From positions 1-64,000 of the forward strand of contig JAPLDJ010000001.1 in assembly GCA_026391805.1 (NCBI GenBank): DNA of 64,000 bases. Reading direction: 5' to 3'. This document shows positions 47,307 to 57,354 of the stretch, piece after piece. Below the pieces are notes generated by a model. It was given only the letters and a program-made list of their open reading frames with translations, was not told the origin of the DNA and made no database searches. The DNA comes from Bacteroidota bacterium. GTDB taxonomy: Bacteria > Bacteroidota > Bacteroidia > Bacteroidales > FEN-979. Numbering within the stretch: position 1 is the first letter of the stretch; each line of letters starts with the position of its first letter. A program made the position numbers and the translations under genes.

Positions 47307-47519
47307 AACTCACCCCCTTAATGGGGCTGACTAAAAAGAAAAAGTATGCAGAACATTTTCCTTTGTGCGACTTTGTGTGTACCTGCCTGCCAGTAGGCAG
47401 GCTTCGAATCCTTTGTGGTTCAATCACTTAGAATTTAACCACAAAGGCCACAAAGGTCTTCACAAAGGCGAATAAGGACTTTTTAGTCAACCCCGAGCCC
47501 CGGGGCTTGGGGTGAGTTT
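47307..47519. repeat. MITE-like repeat copy B
   Basis: AACTCACCCCC...TGACTAAAAAG at the left and inverse CTTTTTAGTCA...GGGGTGAGTT at the right; carries an internal 20-bp insertion relative to copy A. Confidence 0.75.
47382..47401. repeat. Short palindrome CCTGCCTGCCAGTAGGCAGG nested in MITE copy B
   Basis: Precisely absent from the homologous position of copy A. Confidence 0.75.
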
Positions 47520-47598
47520 GTTCATTTGCAATTGCAGATAATCTGATTTTCCTGAAACGAAATACCGTAAATTTGAAAAAACCTTAATCCTGATATCG

Positions 47599-47676
47599 AT
47601 GCAACTCTCAAACAACACGATCCTCATCACAGGCGGTGCAACCGGTATCGGGCTGGCATTGGCTAATAGTTTCTGA
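47599..47676 (+). pseudogene. N-terminal fragment of a short-chain dehydrogenase (SDR)
   Basis: MQLSNNTILITGGATGIGLALANSF* contains the SDR TGxxxGIG motif, then stops. Confidence 0.7.
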
Positions 47677-47695
47677 ACACTAAATAAGATGGTAT

Positions 47696-47992
47696 ATGAA
47701 GAAAATACTTTGTGGCAATGAAATGAACCGGATGCCTGATTGGGCATTCAGGATGATGGCGTTCATGTTTAATGTTGTTGTTGTTTATGCTTTGGACATG
47801 TTCCACATGGTTAAGGACACGGATAGCTTCCTGAAAGAACTGATCAGGATCACAAAGCCTGAAGGTGTTTTGTACCTGGAATATGGCCACCAGCCGGGAG
47901 AAAAAGCGAAAGAAAAGGTAAACAGATCCGGTTCATGGACCATCCTGGAAGAGACCAAGAGATATCTGAAATGCGTTCCAGTGAATCCATAA
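47696..47992 (+). pseudogene. Methyltransferase with internal deletion
   Basis: 98 aa; N-terminal MNRMPDWAFRMMAFMFNVV joins directly to C-terminal ALDMFHMVKDTDSFLKELIRITKPEGVLYLEYGHQPG; no SAM-binding motif. Confidence 0.6.
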
Positions 47993-48304
47993 TAAACAGA
48001 ATAATTATAGATAATGGTTGTTTTGAATAGGAGAAATAGGGCAACAGAAATAATTTATTTTGAGGAAATGTAATACGTATTGTTTTTTGTTATATATTCG
48101 GGAGTTGATAGGTTTGTCTGAAAGTTTTATCCTGAAGGATATCTGTAAAATTCAATACAAACAACAATATCATTTGCTGCTTTAAAACCTGACTTTTTCT
48201 GAATTTGTTTTTATTTCATACATATCCATCCGGTAAAAAGGATGGACCAACCAGTTAACACTGGATGTTTAACGTACGAAGTGTTTCACCTAAAACAAAC
48301 AATC

Positions 48305-51300
48305 ATGAAAAAATTATTACTTTTTATTAGCGCGTTGCTTCTGGCAACGACAAGTGTATGGGCACAAAGTTCAATCGTATTTTTAGGTAACACCCTTTCC
48401 GGTTCTTTCGGAGCATGGGGTGGAACTGGTCATTTTTATTCCCCCACCTTCAATGTAAATGCGACCGGTGGAATCGATATCACTTATTATGATATTGATG
48501 TATCTCAATTCACTGATGGAAATGTATGGTCCCTTGAGGGAGTGGCATTACCTGGTGTAAGTGCATCCAGCTTCATGACAAGTATTGATCCCGAAAAAAA
48601 TAGCATTTGGTGTAACATCCTGAATCAGAATATTGCATCCGGTGTTGATTGGAATGGTATAGCTCTCTCAACTGTCGGCCCAGATGGAATAGTAATGACA
48701 AGTGACGATTCCAGGCACCAAGGTACCCAAGACTGGTACAGAGATAATACCGGTGGTTCGAAAATTGACGGACCTGCTGCCGGACCATATTATAACAACG
48801 AAAGTTGGATTACTCCAAACCCCAGGCATCCTTCTGCGCTGGCTAAAACTGCTTCCGAACTGAACAGTTATGATTTCAGGCTTAGAATCCTGCCAACCGG
48901 GTCTGGTACATACACTTATGAAATGTGGTTCAGAATGCATAATTCTGCTGCTACTGTTGAAGGGGCGTACTGGGTGTACAACATAGCTATGAACAACTCG
49001 TCCAATGCTTGGCGGAAATTTACTCAAAACTCAGATGGAACAGGAAATACTGTTTTTCCCGTAACAGGATTAGACCTGTCTTCAGTTTATGTTTTCATGG
49101 GTTTAGGAAATTTCCAAGATCCTGCAACTCAAACACTAACATGGGGGCGGATTGAAGTTTTAGGGACACCCACAGCACCTCCTTCAGTTGTTTGGGTCGA
49201 CGATAACTATTATGCAGGAGGGACAAACAACGGTCATGTTTGGGGTTATGATGCGTTTGCAACTATTCAGGCCGCTATTAATGGCGTCAATCCAAATGGT
49301 ACGGTGAATGTTTATCCCGGAACCTACAACCAGGATGAAGCCAATGGCTATAACATGCTGACCGGAGGTACTGGAACATCAAATTTCAACATTTTTGTCA
49401 ATAAATCTGTTACTATTCAGGGTGTAACTGCACTCGGTGTTCCTATTACAAATTATAATGATGTGGCTGCTTTTGTAATTCCCAAACGGGATATTCCTTC
49501 GGGTAATCTATCTACCATTTTTGTGCAGGCTGATAATGTCACCATCACAGGTTTGGACATTGTAAATTTTGATTCTCCCAGCTGGAATTTTAAAACCATC
49601 TCTGTCATTGGAGATGTTTTTTCAATAAAGTATTGCAACATCCATAATGGCGACCAGGTCGCTTGTTTTTATATGTATGATCCAAATTATAATTCAGGAA
49701 CAAACACATCGCATATTCAATCTTATACCATCCAAGATAACTATTTGGATGTAGGAGGAACTTATGCTGCCGGAATCCGGTTTTCAAGTGGTGCCGGTTG
49801 GACTGGCAGTGTGGCAAACCGAATAATTTCCGGTAATACAATAAGCATCGGGAGTTATGGGATTGAGTTTGTCGGGCCTGGTGGTGATCCATGGGATGTT
49901 TACCCTGTAGGTGCTGCAACTATTAGTAATAATATATTTACAGGACAGCAAAAGGGATCAGTTGTTGCATGGGGCAAATACAATAGTGTAGAAGGATATG
50001 GTACGATTGATTGGGATGGTATTTTTGCTTCAAATCTGAATATCTTTGATAAAGCTGTTTTGGTGAAAAAACCTGACAATTCGGTCCGGTATTTTGATTC
50101 GGGAACATTATGGTTTATTCGGGGTATTTATAGTGTTATTCAATCATATCCAATTGATAGAGTAGCACAGGCTGGAGATATTGTAAATGTGGCTGCAGGA
50201 ATCTATCCGGAACAATTAACAATAACGAAGGCGCTTACTCTTAATGGAAGTGATGGAGCTGTTCTCGATGGAACAACTTTGGGGTTGCAAAAAGTTGGTG
50301 TCAGCATTAAGTCGGGCAATGTGACTTTTAACAATATTGATGTGGCACATTTCTCCGGTAATGGGATTATTGTCGGGTATGAGGCCTCGATCCCTGGCAA
50401 TCTGAAGAACGTTCACATCACGAATTGTAAGATTTCAGGTATTCAGCCAGGCTACTCACATGGATTCGGCATTTATGTTGGATATCAGTCAGAAGATTTT
50501 AAACGTCCCGCTGCTAGCCCAAAACTTACAGCGCATCTGGATTATTCAGGCCTGTTAATTGAAAATAATGAAGTAACCGATTCGAGAAGTTCATCAGTGG
50601 TTCTTCAATCCATTACCGGAGATCCGGGAACGCTCATGGTAAGGAATAACTACATACACGACAATGACAACGATGGCATCTGGATAGACTGCGCACGAAA
50701 TGTCAATATCGAAAATAATACCATCACGAATAATCCCGATGGAATTTACATTTCCTCTTATGGTGATGCTTATATATTAGGTAGCAATTGGCAATACGAC
50801 TGGACCCAGGATCAACTCAATGGCCCATTTGGACCAATGAATTTATCGATCACGGGAAATATGATTGTAGATAATAATTCGTATGGGGGTGTTTATCTAC
50901 AGGCTGGTTATCCGGCCACTATGTTTATCAATGAGAATGTCATTACCGGAAACCTGCCTGTAGGAATTACAAATGAACTTAACGAGCAAGTGAATGCTAC
51001 CTGCAACTGGTGGGGATCTGCCTGCAGCAGTGGTTTTGCTTCATCGATCGTCGGCCTTGTCACTTATAGTCCGTGGCTTGTTGGAAACGGTGACGACCCC
51101 GCAATACCTGGGTTCCAGCCTACGGCATCCTGCATAGGTGCTGATTTTGAAGTTACAGCAACCATTACATCCAGCAGCCCAAATAATTTCTGCAACAGCC
51201 TGGCCCTGACAGCCGTCCCATTACCCAACCCAGCACCAACAGGCACCTACGCGTATCTGTGGAATACTGGGGCAACAACACAGAGCATTTCATTGAACAA

Positions 51301-52465
51301 CGAAAGCCCTGATGGCGATTATTCAGTTATGGTAACCGATGCCTTTAGCTGCAGCAATGCAACGGCTTCCTATTATTTCCAGAAGCAGAACCTGATAAGC
51401 AGTTACACTATTATCGGCATCAAGAGCGTGACCATCGGTGATGAAAATTATGTTGTGAACGGAAGTGTAGGCGCTACAGCCAGTGATGGAAAGATTACAG
51501 TCGGAAAGAAAAGCACCATCAATGCAACGGGAGCTTTTGCGAAAGCGAAGACCATCACCGTGGATAAAACAGCTATTGTTCCTGTGAAATATTATTCACC
51601 CGCAACGGTCACGCTGCCAACCATGCTTTATGGCGGTTCAGGCACAGGTGCGAACCTTAACGTGCCGAACAATACCACAGGTAAGACGTATGCCGGGAAT
51701 TACAAGGACGTAAAAGTCGGAAACAACTGCAATGTCACCTTCACTGGGGCCGCATTTGCAAAATTCGAGATCGGGACCAACAGCACAGTGACCTTCACGG
51801 CAACACCAACGCTTGATTTCACATCCCTGAAAACCGGTAACGGGACAACAATCAACTTCGGCGGCGATGTATCCATCAGGACAAAAGATGATGTTGTGCT
51901 GAGCAATACCAATACCTTTAACCCTACAGGTTACAAGGTCGTCATCTACATCGACGGCGGTACTGGTAATGTCTTCCAGGTGAAAGCCGGCGGAAATACA
52001 ACCGTGAATGCAAGTGTTTATGTTCCCCTTGGAAATGTCAACGTGGAAGGCGATGGATCCAAGCATACATATATGACGGGTACCTTTATTGCAAACACCG
52101 TGACAACGAAGAATAAGAATGTCTACTGGAATTCGTTCGATTGCTCCACACCGCCGGAAACGAGGCCGGTGCATAACGGGGATGATAACATCATCGTACC
52201 GGAGGAAATTGCATCGTACACAGGCAACATGACAGTGACAGCCTATCCTAATCCGTCCATGTCCTTCTTCAACCTGAAGATCAAGACTGAAAGCACTGAC
52301 GAGATCCGGATCAGGATCTACGACATGCTGGGCAGGATTGTGAAGGAGATGAAAGGACAACCCGATCAGATCTTTAAATTCGGAGAGGAGTTTGTCTTTG
52401 GAACCTACATCGCTGAAGTGAAACAGGGTGACCAAAAGGTAATGGTCAGGCTGGTCAGGCAATAG
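48305..52465 (+). CDS. Large T9SS-secreted right-handed beta-helix protein (start re-called)
   Basis: Signal peptide MKKLLLFISALLLATTSVWAQ; beta-helix turns; C-terminal type A sorting domain AYPNPSMSFFNLKIKTESTDEIRIRIYDMLGRIV. Confidence 0.85.
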   Translation: MKKLLLFISALLLATTSVWAQSSIVFLGNTLSGSFGAWGGTGHFYSPTFNVNATGGIDITYYDIDVSQFTDGNVWSLEGVALPGVSASSFMTSIDPEKNSIWCNILNQNIASGVDWNGIALSTVGPDGIVMTSDDSRHQGTQDWYRDNTGGSKIDGPAAGPYYNNESWITPNPRHPSALAKTASELNSYDFRLRILPTGSGTYTYEMWFRMHNSAATVEGAYWVYNIAMNNSSNAWRKFTQNSDGTGNTVFPVTGLDLSSVYVFMGLGNFQDPATQTLTWGRIEVLGTPTAPPSVVWVDDNYYAGGTNNGHVWGYDAFATIQAAINGVNPNGTVNVYPGTYNQDEANGYNMLTGGTGTSNFNIFVNKSVTIQGVTALGVPITNYNDVAAFVIPKRDIPSGNLSTIFVQADNVTITGLDIVNFDSPSWNFKTISVIGDVFSIKYCNIHNGDQVACFYMYDPNYNSGTNTSHIQSYTIQDNYLDVGGTYAAGIRFSSGAGWTGSVANRIISGNTISIGSYGIEFVGPGGDPWDVYPVGAATISNNIFTGQQKGSVVAWGKYNSVEGYGTIDWDGIFASNLNIFDKAVLVKKPDNSVRYFDSGTLWFIRGIYSVIQSYPIDRVAQAGDIVNVAAGIYPEQLTITKALTLNGSDGAVLDGTTLGLQKVGVSIKSGNVTFNNIDVAHFSGNGIIVGYEASIPGNLKNVHITNCKISGIQPGYSHGFGIYVGYQSEDFKRPAASPKLTAHLDYSGLLIENNEVTDSRSSSVVLQSITGDPGTLMVRNNYIHDNDNDGIWIDCARNVNIENNTITNNPDGIYISSYGDAYILGSNWQYDWTQDQLNGPFGPMNLSITGNMIVDNNSYGGVYLQAGYPATMFINENVITGNLPVGITNELNEQVNATCNWWGSACSSGFASSIVGLVTYSPWLVGNGDDPAIPGFQPTASCIGADFEVTATITSSSPNNFCNSLALTAVPLPNPAPTGTYAYLWNTGATTQSISLNNESPDGDYSVMVTDAFSCSNATASYYFQKQNLISSYTIIGIKSVTIGDENYVVNGSVGATASDGKITVGKKSTINATGAFAKAKTITVDKTAIVPVKYYSPATVTLPTMLYGGSGTGANLNVPNNTTGKTYAGNYKDVKVGNNCNVTFTGAAFAKFEIGTNSTVTFTATPTLDFTSLKTGNGTTINFGGDVSIRTKDDVVLSNTNTFNPTGYKVVIYIDGGTGNVFQVKAGGNTTVNASVYVPLGNVNVEGDGSKHTYMTGTFIANTVTTKNKNVYWNSFDCSTPPETRPVHNGDDNIIVPEEIASYTGNMTVTAYPNPSMSFFNLKIKTESTDEIRIRIYDMLGRIVKEMKGQPDQIFKFGEEFVFGTYIAEVKQGDQKVMVRLVRQ

Positions 52466-52491
52466 CCCCTTCACCGTAAACTGATGAACAC

Positions 52492-52525
52492 GAGGAGGCT
52501 GTCCCAGGGACGGCCTCCTCTTTTT
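52492..52525 (+). terminator. Rho-independent terminator
   Basis: GAGGAGGC...GCCTCCTC-TTTTT. Confidence 0.8.
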
Positions 52526-52659
52526 CATACATGTGGGTGAGCCTTGCCGCAGTGAGCCCGGAGACTGATTTAAAAATAAAGTTGCCAAAGGCCGGATTTT
52601 TTACTAATTTTATATGATTATTTTTGCATAGATCATTGTTGGTTATTATAAAAGCACTC

Positions 52660-55347
52660 ATGAGAAAGTCCTTTACGTTTTATTTTGCCTGCATGGCATG
52701 TATCCTCATGTGGCAAATGAATCTGAGCGCACAGACAACACGTTATGTGCCTTGCGGTAGCGGAACTCCATGTTACACCACAATCCAGGACGCGGTCGAT
52801 GCATCTGATCCGGGCGATATTATCCTGGTTGCAGCCGGAACATACAACGAAAATGTTACTATTGACAAACCGCTTATACTTCTGGGAGCCAATGCCAATG
52901 TCCCCTGCGGTAGCCGCGGACCGGAAAGTATTGTACAGGACCTGACTCCAAGCGACCTTCCAATTTTTACAGTGCTTTCGGATAACGTAACCATCAATGG
53001 TTTCGAGATTATTGACCCATGGACAAACGATGGAATTTATAATGGCGCTTCCGGACACAGTTTTTTGAATATCATATTCAATAAGATTCATGATATCGGC
53101 ACATTGCGTGGTTCGGGAAATATTTATGCCGTACATTATATGGTTGGCGAGGGTATAACCACTACCGATATCAATGTTTCAGACAACTGCATCAGCAACG
53201 TTGCGAACACTACCACCGCAGAAGGAAGCACGGGCGGGATCTGGTTCGGCCACAGTCTTTCAACGGGCATTATAAACAATATTGTAGTCGAGCGAAATAC
53301 CATCAGTGATGTGAAATCAGCCATTCAGGGTAAATCTTCATGGGGTGTCCTTCTTGGCATAGGTTGGGGCAGTACGGGAATGGCCGTCAATCCGGTGGTT
53401 CGGAACAACGTAATTTTTAACATTACCGGAAAGAGTGCACGGGGAATCGGGTTGGAGGGTAATTCACCCGGTGCGTTCGTCACCAATAATTCAATCGATA
53501 ATATCATAAGTACAAATCCTTCCTCTGATGCCTGTGGTGTGACGGTTATGACCAATACAGGCGCCGCTTCAGTAAGCATCAACAATAACAGTTTTACGAA
53601 TGTGACCTATGGAATTGTTAACGTGATGCCTGCCACCATTAATGGCACTTGCAACTGGTATGGTTCCGCTATACCTGCAACTGTCTCCGCAATGATTTTA
53701 GGCAACGTTAATTATACGCCATGGCTCATCGGGGGCACTGATGCATCATCGGCAATTGGTTTCCTGCCGGGTGATCCATGTACCGGAGGACCGGTTTCGA
53801 TGTCCGTTACTGTTACGGTCACAAATGTTTCCTGTAACGGCGGAAGCGACGGGACTGCAACTGCAAATGTAACAGGAGGTGTCGCGCCATTCACTTATTT
53901 GTGGAATACGGTTCCGCCCCAGACAACCCAGACTGCAACAGGCCTTACAGCTGGTACTTATGCAGTTACCGTGACAGACGCTGCGTCTTCAACGGCTTCT
54001 GCCAGTGGTACAGTTACGGAGCCGGCACCCTTCGAGTTTACCGTTGAGATAACGGAAAGCGGCCCGGATGCATTTTGCAACACAACCACGCTGACTGCAG
54101 AGCCATCCATCACTGGCAATTATACATATTCCTGGAAAGGTCCGGGTACGTTTACTGCAACAGGACAGACCCTCGCACTGGGCTATGGGGATGCCAATGG
54201 CATTTATACTGTAACGGTTACCAGTACAGGCGTTTGCCATGAATTCGCAACCACTTCTTACGATTACGAAAAAGAGAACCTGGTTAACAGCTATACGATA
54301 CTGGGTCTTAAAAAAGTCGAACTGGGCGAAAACAATTATGTGTTTTCCGGAAGTGTGGGAGCAACCGATACCAAAGACGGAGAGGTAAAAGTGGGGAAGA
54401 ACTGTACGATCAATGCACCGGGATCATTTGTTAAGGCAAAGAAGATCACGGTTGATCCAAGTTCACTCGTTCCTGTGAAAATCTATTCACCGGTAACCGT
54501 TACGCTGCCTGCAATGCAGTATGGCGGCACCGCAACCGGTTCAAACCTGAATGTTCCCAACAATACCACGATGAGTTACAGTGGGAATTATAAGGATATA
54601 AAGATTGGATCAAATTGCAATGTGACATTTACTAACGGCACTTTGTTTGGCAATCTCGAAGTCGGGAAAAACAGTACAGTTACATTCTCTGCTGTACCGG
54701 CACTCAGTTTTGGCAACATTAAAATGGATGAGGGGGATAAGCTTATTTTCGGGGGCAATGTCTCTGTAAGGTGCAATAAGGATGTCACGATAAAAAAATC
54801 GTCAATGGTGAACCCGAACTATTATAATGTCGTGTTCTATCTTGATGATAAAGGGAAATTTGGTGTAGAAGGCGGTGGGAATACAAACATAAATGCCAGC
54901 GTCTATACTCCTGAGGGAAACATTGAGGTGAGTGGCTATAAAGATAAGAATACATATATGACCGGATTTTATATAGCCAATGAAATAAAATCGAAGGATA
55001 AGAACATATTCTGGAATTCCTATGATTGCAGCACTTCACATTCGTTGGTTTTCAGCGGATCTTACGGCGACGATAGATCGACCGGTGAATTTTTTGCGAT
55101 GGAAAACAACAAGATGGTTACTGCTTATCCCAACCCGTCTGTGTCTGGCTTTAACCTTAAGATCAATACCGGAAGCAGTGAAGAGGTCCGGGTCAGGGTG
55201 TATGACATGCTTGGAAGGTTGGTGAAGGAGATGAACGCTCAACCTGATCAGATATTCACATTCGGAGAGGACTTTGACTTCGGAATCTATATTGCCGAAG
55301 TGAAGCAGGGTGACCAAAAGGAAGTGGTAAGGCTGATCAGGCAATGA
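52660..55347 (+). CDS. T9SS-secreted beta-helix protein with SprB-like repeat (start re-called)
   Basis: Signal peptide MRKSFTFYFACMACILMWQMNLSAQ; SprB-like VTNVSCNGGSDGTATANVTGGVAPFTYLWNT; C-terminal AYPNPSVSGFNLKINTGSSEEVRVRVYDMLGRLV. Confidence 0.85.
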   Translation: MRKSFTFYFACMACILMWQMNLSAQTTRYVPCGSGTPCYTTIQDAVDASDPGDIILVAAGTYNENVTIDKPLILLGANANVPCGSRGPESIVQDLTPSDLPIFTVLSDNVTINGFEIIDPWTNDGIYNGASGHSFLNIIFNKIHDIGTLRGSGNIYAVHYMVGEGITTTDINVSDNCISNVANTTTAEGSTGGIWFGHSLSTGIINNIVVERNTISDVKSAIQGKSSWGVLLGIGWGSTGMAVNPVVRNNVIFNITGKSARGIGLEGNSPGAFVTNNSIDNIISTNPSSDACGVTVMTNTGAASVSINNNSFTNVTYGIVNVMPATINGTCNWYGSAIPATVSAMILGNVNYTPWLIGGTDASSAIGFLPGDPCTGGPVSMSVTVTVTNVSCNGGSDGTATANVTGGVAPFTYLWNTVPPQTTQTATGLTAGTYAVTVTDAASSTASASGTVTEPAPFEFTVEITESGPDAFCNTTTLTAEPSITGNYTYSWKGPGTFTATGQTLALGYGDANGIYTVTVTSTGVCHEFATTSYDYEKENLVNSYTILGLKKVELGENNYVFSGSVGATDTKDGEVKVGKNCTINAPGSFVKAKKITVDPSSLVPVKIYSPVTVTLPAMQYGGTATGSNLNVPNNTTMSYSGNYKDIKIGSNCNVTFTNGTLFGNLEVGKNSTVTFSAVPALSFGNIKMDEGDKLIFGGNVSVRCNKDVTIKKSSMVNPNYYNVVFYLDDKGKFGVEGGGNTNINASVYTPEGNIEVSGYKDKNTYMTGFYIANEIKSKDKNIFWNSYDCSTSHSLVFSGSYGDDRSTGEFFAMENNKMVTAYPNPSVSGFNLKINTGSSEEVRVRVYDMLGRLVKEMNAQPDQIFTFGEDFDFGIYIAEVKQGDQKEVVRLIRQ

Positions 55348-55370
55348 CAGGCTGCAAGGTAAAATTTTAA

Positions 55371-55407
55371 AAGACCATCCTGGTAAAACGGGATGGTCTT
55401 TTTTCTT
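55371..55407 (+). terminator. Rho-independent terminator
   Basis: AAGACCATCC-TGGTAAAACG-GGATGGTCTT-TTTT. Confidence 0.8.
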
Positions 55408-55535
55408 TTTCTGTCCGAACGACCGTTTTTTTTAGTATCTTGCTGATGCCAATTATTCCTTTTAACGCTGCATTGATCTCTCCTGAGATAAAACTATTCA
55501 TTCATATTCAAGCCTGTCATAAAACAAAGGAAACC

Positions 55536-56720
55536 ATGAAAAAATTTTACATTTTACTGGCCGTTGCCTTGCTGATTTTCAACACCTCCAGGGCACAATG
55601 GAACGCATTGGTCTCAGGGACCACCAACAATCTCTATTCGGTTTGCTTCACGACCTCAACAACGGGCTATATCATCGGCGGAAGTGGTACCGGCGGTACG
55701 GTTACATCGACACTGGACGGAGGAGCATCGTGGACGACCAAGACGATCGGTACGCCGGATTGCTACGGTATAGAATTCCCCGACCTGAATACCGGTTTTA
55801 TAGCCGGGTTTGATGGCACGATCATGAAAACGACAAATGCCGGAACCACATGGTTGCCTCTGGTATCAGGTGTTTCAAGGGTGCTATGGTCAATCTTTTT
55901 TACCGATTTCTTCAATGGCGTTGCGGTTGGTGATCTCGGTACTATCGTACATACTACCAACGGCGGTGCGACATGGGCAACTGTAAATTCCGGTACCACA
56001 AATTCGCTTCGCTCAGTATTTTTTGCCAGTTCATCAACCGGCGTTGCTGTGGGCGCAAATGGCACAGTCCTGCGGACGACCGATGGCGGCAGCACATGGA
56101 ATACCATCCATCCGGCCACGACATCATTTTTACGGTCAGTTCATTTCCCCGACTGGAATACAGGTTACGCCGTTGGCTCCGGAGGAACAGTTATAAAGAC
56201 AAACGATGCCGGGTTGTCATGGAGCGTTTCCACGCCTGTTGCGCTTGCCCTGAATTCTGTGTTCTTTACGGATATTTTGATTGGCTATGCCGTCGCATCA
56301 GGAGGGCAGATCATGAAAACAACCAACGGAGGTGCGAACTGGTATTCGCAGCCTTCAGGAACGGGCAATAACCTGAATTGTATCTATTTCACCGATGCGA
56401 CCACAGGATATATTATCGGTGATGCCGGAACGATCCTGAAAACCACCAACGGCGGCTCTGTCTCCATCACTGAAGCCGGACAGGTTAACAGCCGGCTGAC
56501 CATTTACCCGAATCCTGTGAAGGATTTTGTAACGATCGGAACGGGACATACCCAGGGTAGAACGGTCCTTACCGTCTATTCATCTTCCGGGCAGGTTATC
56601 CTTAACCAGGCAATGACAACTTCAACTGCGCGGCTTGATATTTCTGCATGGAATTCCGGGGTGTACCTGGTAAAGGTCGAAACGGGCAGCTCTGTTTCTT
56701 GGGGAAAAATAGTTAAGTGA
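55536..56720 (+). CDS. YCF48-like beta-propeller protein with T9SS sorting domain (start re-called)
   Basis: Signal peptide MKKFYILLAVALLIFNTSRAQ; repeated GTTNNLYSVCFT...GGASW units; IYPNPVKDFVTIG sorting domain. Confidence 0.85.
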   Translation: MKKFYILLAVALLIFNTSRAQWNALVSGTTNNLYSVCFTTSTTGYIIGGSGTGGTVTSTLDGGASWTTKTIGTPDCYGIEFPDLNTGFIAGFDGTIMKTTNAGTTWLPLVSGVSRVLWSIFFTDFFNGVAVGDLGTIVHTTNGGATWATVNSGTTNSLRSVFFASSSTGVAVGANGTVLRTTDGGSTWNTIHPATTSFLRSVHFPDWNTGYAVGSGGTVIKTNDAGLSWSVSTPVALALNSVFFTDILIGYAVASGGQIMKTTNGGANWYSQPSGTGNNLNCIYFTDATTGYIIGDAGTILKTTNGGSVSITEAGQVNSRLTIYPNPVKDFVTIGTGHTQGRTVLTVYSSSGQVILNQAMTTSTARLDISAWNSGVYLVKVETGSSVSWGKIVK

Positions 56721-56735
56721 GGACGGAGAATATTT

Positions 56736-56861
56736 CTGTGTAATCTGTGTAATCTGTGTAAATCTGTGTAATCTGTGGTAAAAATAAAATAGCGAAAAGC
56801 GAAAGGCGAAAGGCGAAAAGCGAAAAACTTATCAGCTCGCCAGCTCCTAGCTCGTCAGCTA
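56736..56861. repeat. Cluster of short tandem repeats
   Basis: (CTGTGTAAT)n at 56736-56778, (GCGAAAAGCGAAAG)n at 56791-56827, (CAGCTC)-type at 56831-56861. Confidence 0.75.
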
Positions 56862-57014
56862 TTATTTTTTGATATTTTTATTTCTCGCTCAATATTTTTA
56901 CATTTGTGATGAGGTGATAAAAAAACCGATGATGCTGGAGTCCGGAGACCAGTTCAAAAACGGGGTGAAGCCGAAAAACCACAGGAGTAGGAAACAAAAC
57001 CAAAATCATTATTT

Positions 57015-57353
57015 ATGGAAGCTCAAAAAGTCGACATGTTTTTAATGATGAACAGCAAGTATTTTGAAGGTCACCAGGTGCCTTTTATCCGTGAACGCCT
57101 GCTTCAGCTTGATGAGTCGAAATACATGTACCTGCAAACGGCAGGTTTCAAGGATCCGACCACATCACTCATCGTTTCCCTGATCGGAGGACACTTCGGG
57201 ATCGACCGGTTCATGATCGGCGATACCGGGATCGGCGTTGCAAAGCTTCTCACCTGTGGCGGTCTGGGGGTATGGACCATCATCGACTGGTTCCTGATCA
57301 TGGGAAGGACCCGTGAAATCAACTTTGAGAGGCTCCAACAGGTGTTAATGTAA
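57015..57353 (+). CDS. TM2 domain-containing protein
   Basis: 112 aa; SLIGGHFGIDRFMIGDTGIGVAKLLTCGGLGVWTIIDWFLIMGRTRE. Confidence 0.88.
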   Translation: MEAQKVDMFLMMNSKYFEGHQVPFIRERLLQLDESKYMYLQTAGFKDPTTSLIVSLIGGHFGIDRFMIGDTGIGVAKLLTCGGLGVWTIIDWFLIMGRTREINFERLQQVLM

Positions 57354-57354
57354 A

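Noticed and set aside
51638-52588. 316-aa minus-strand ORF opposite the T9SS protein
   Set aside because: Antisense to a conserved paralogous module and sorting domain; Cys/His-rich shadow composition.
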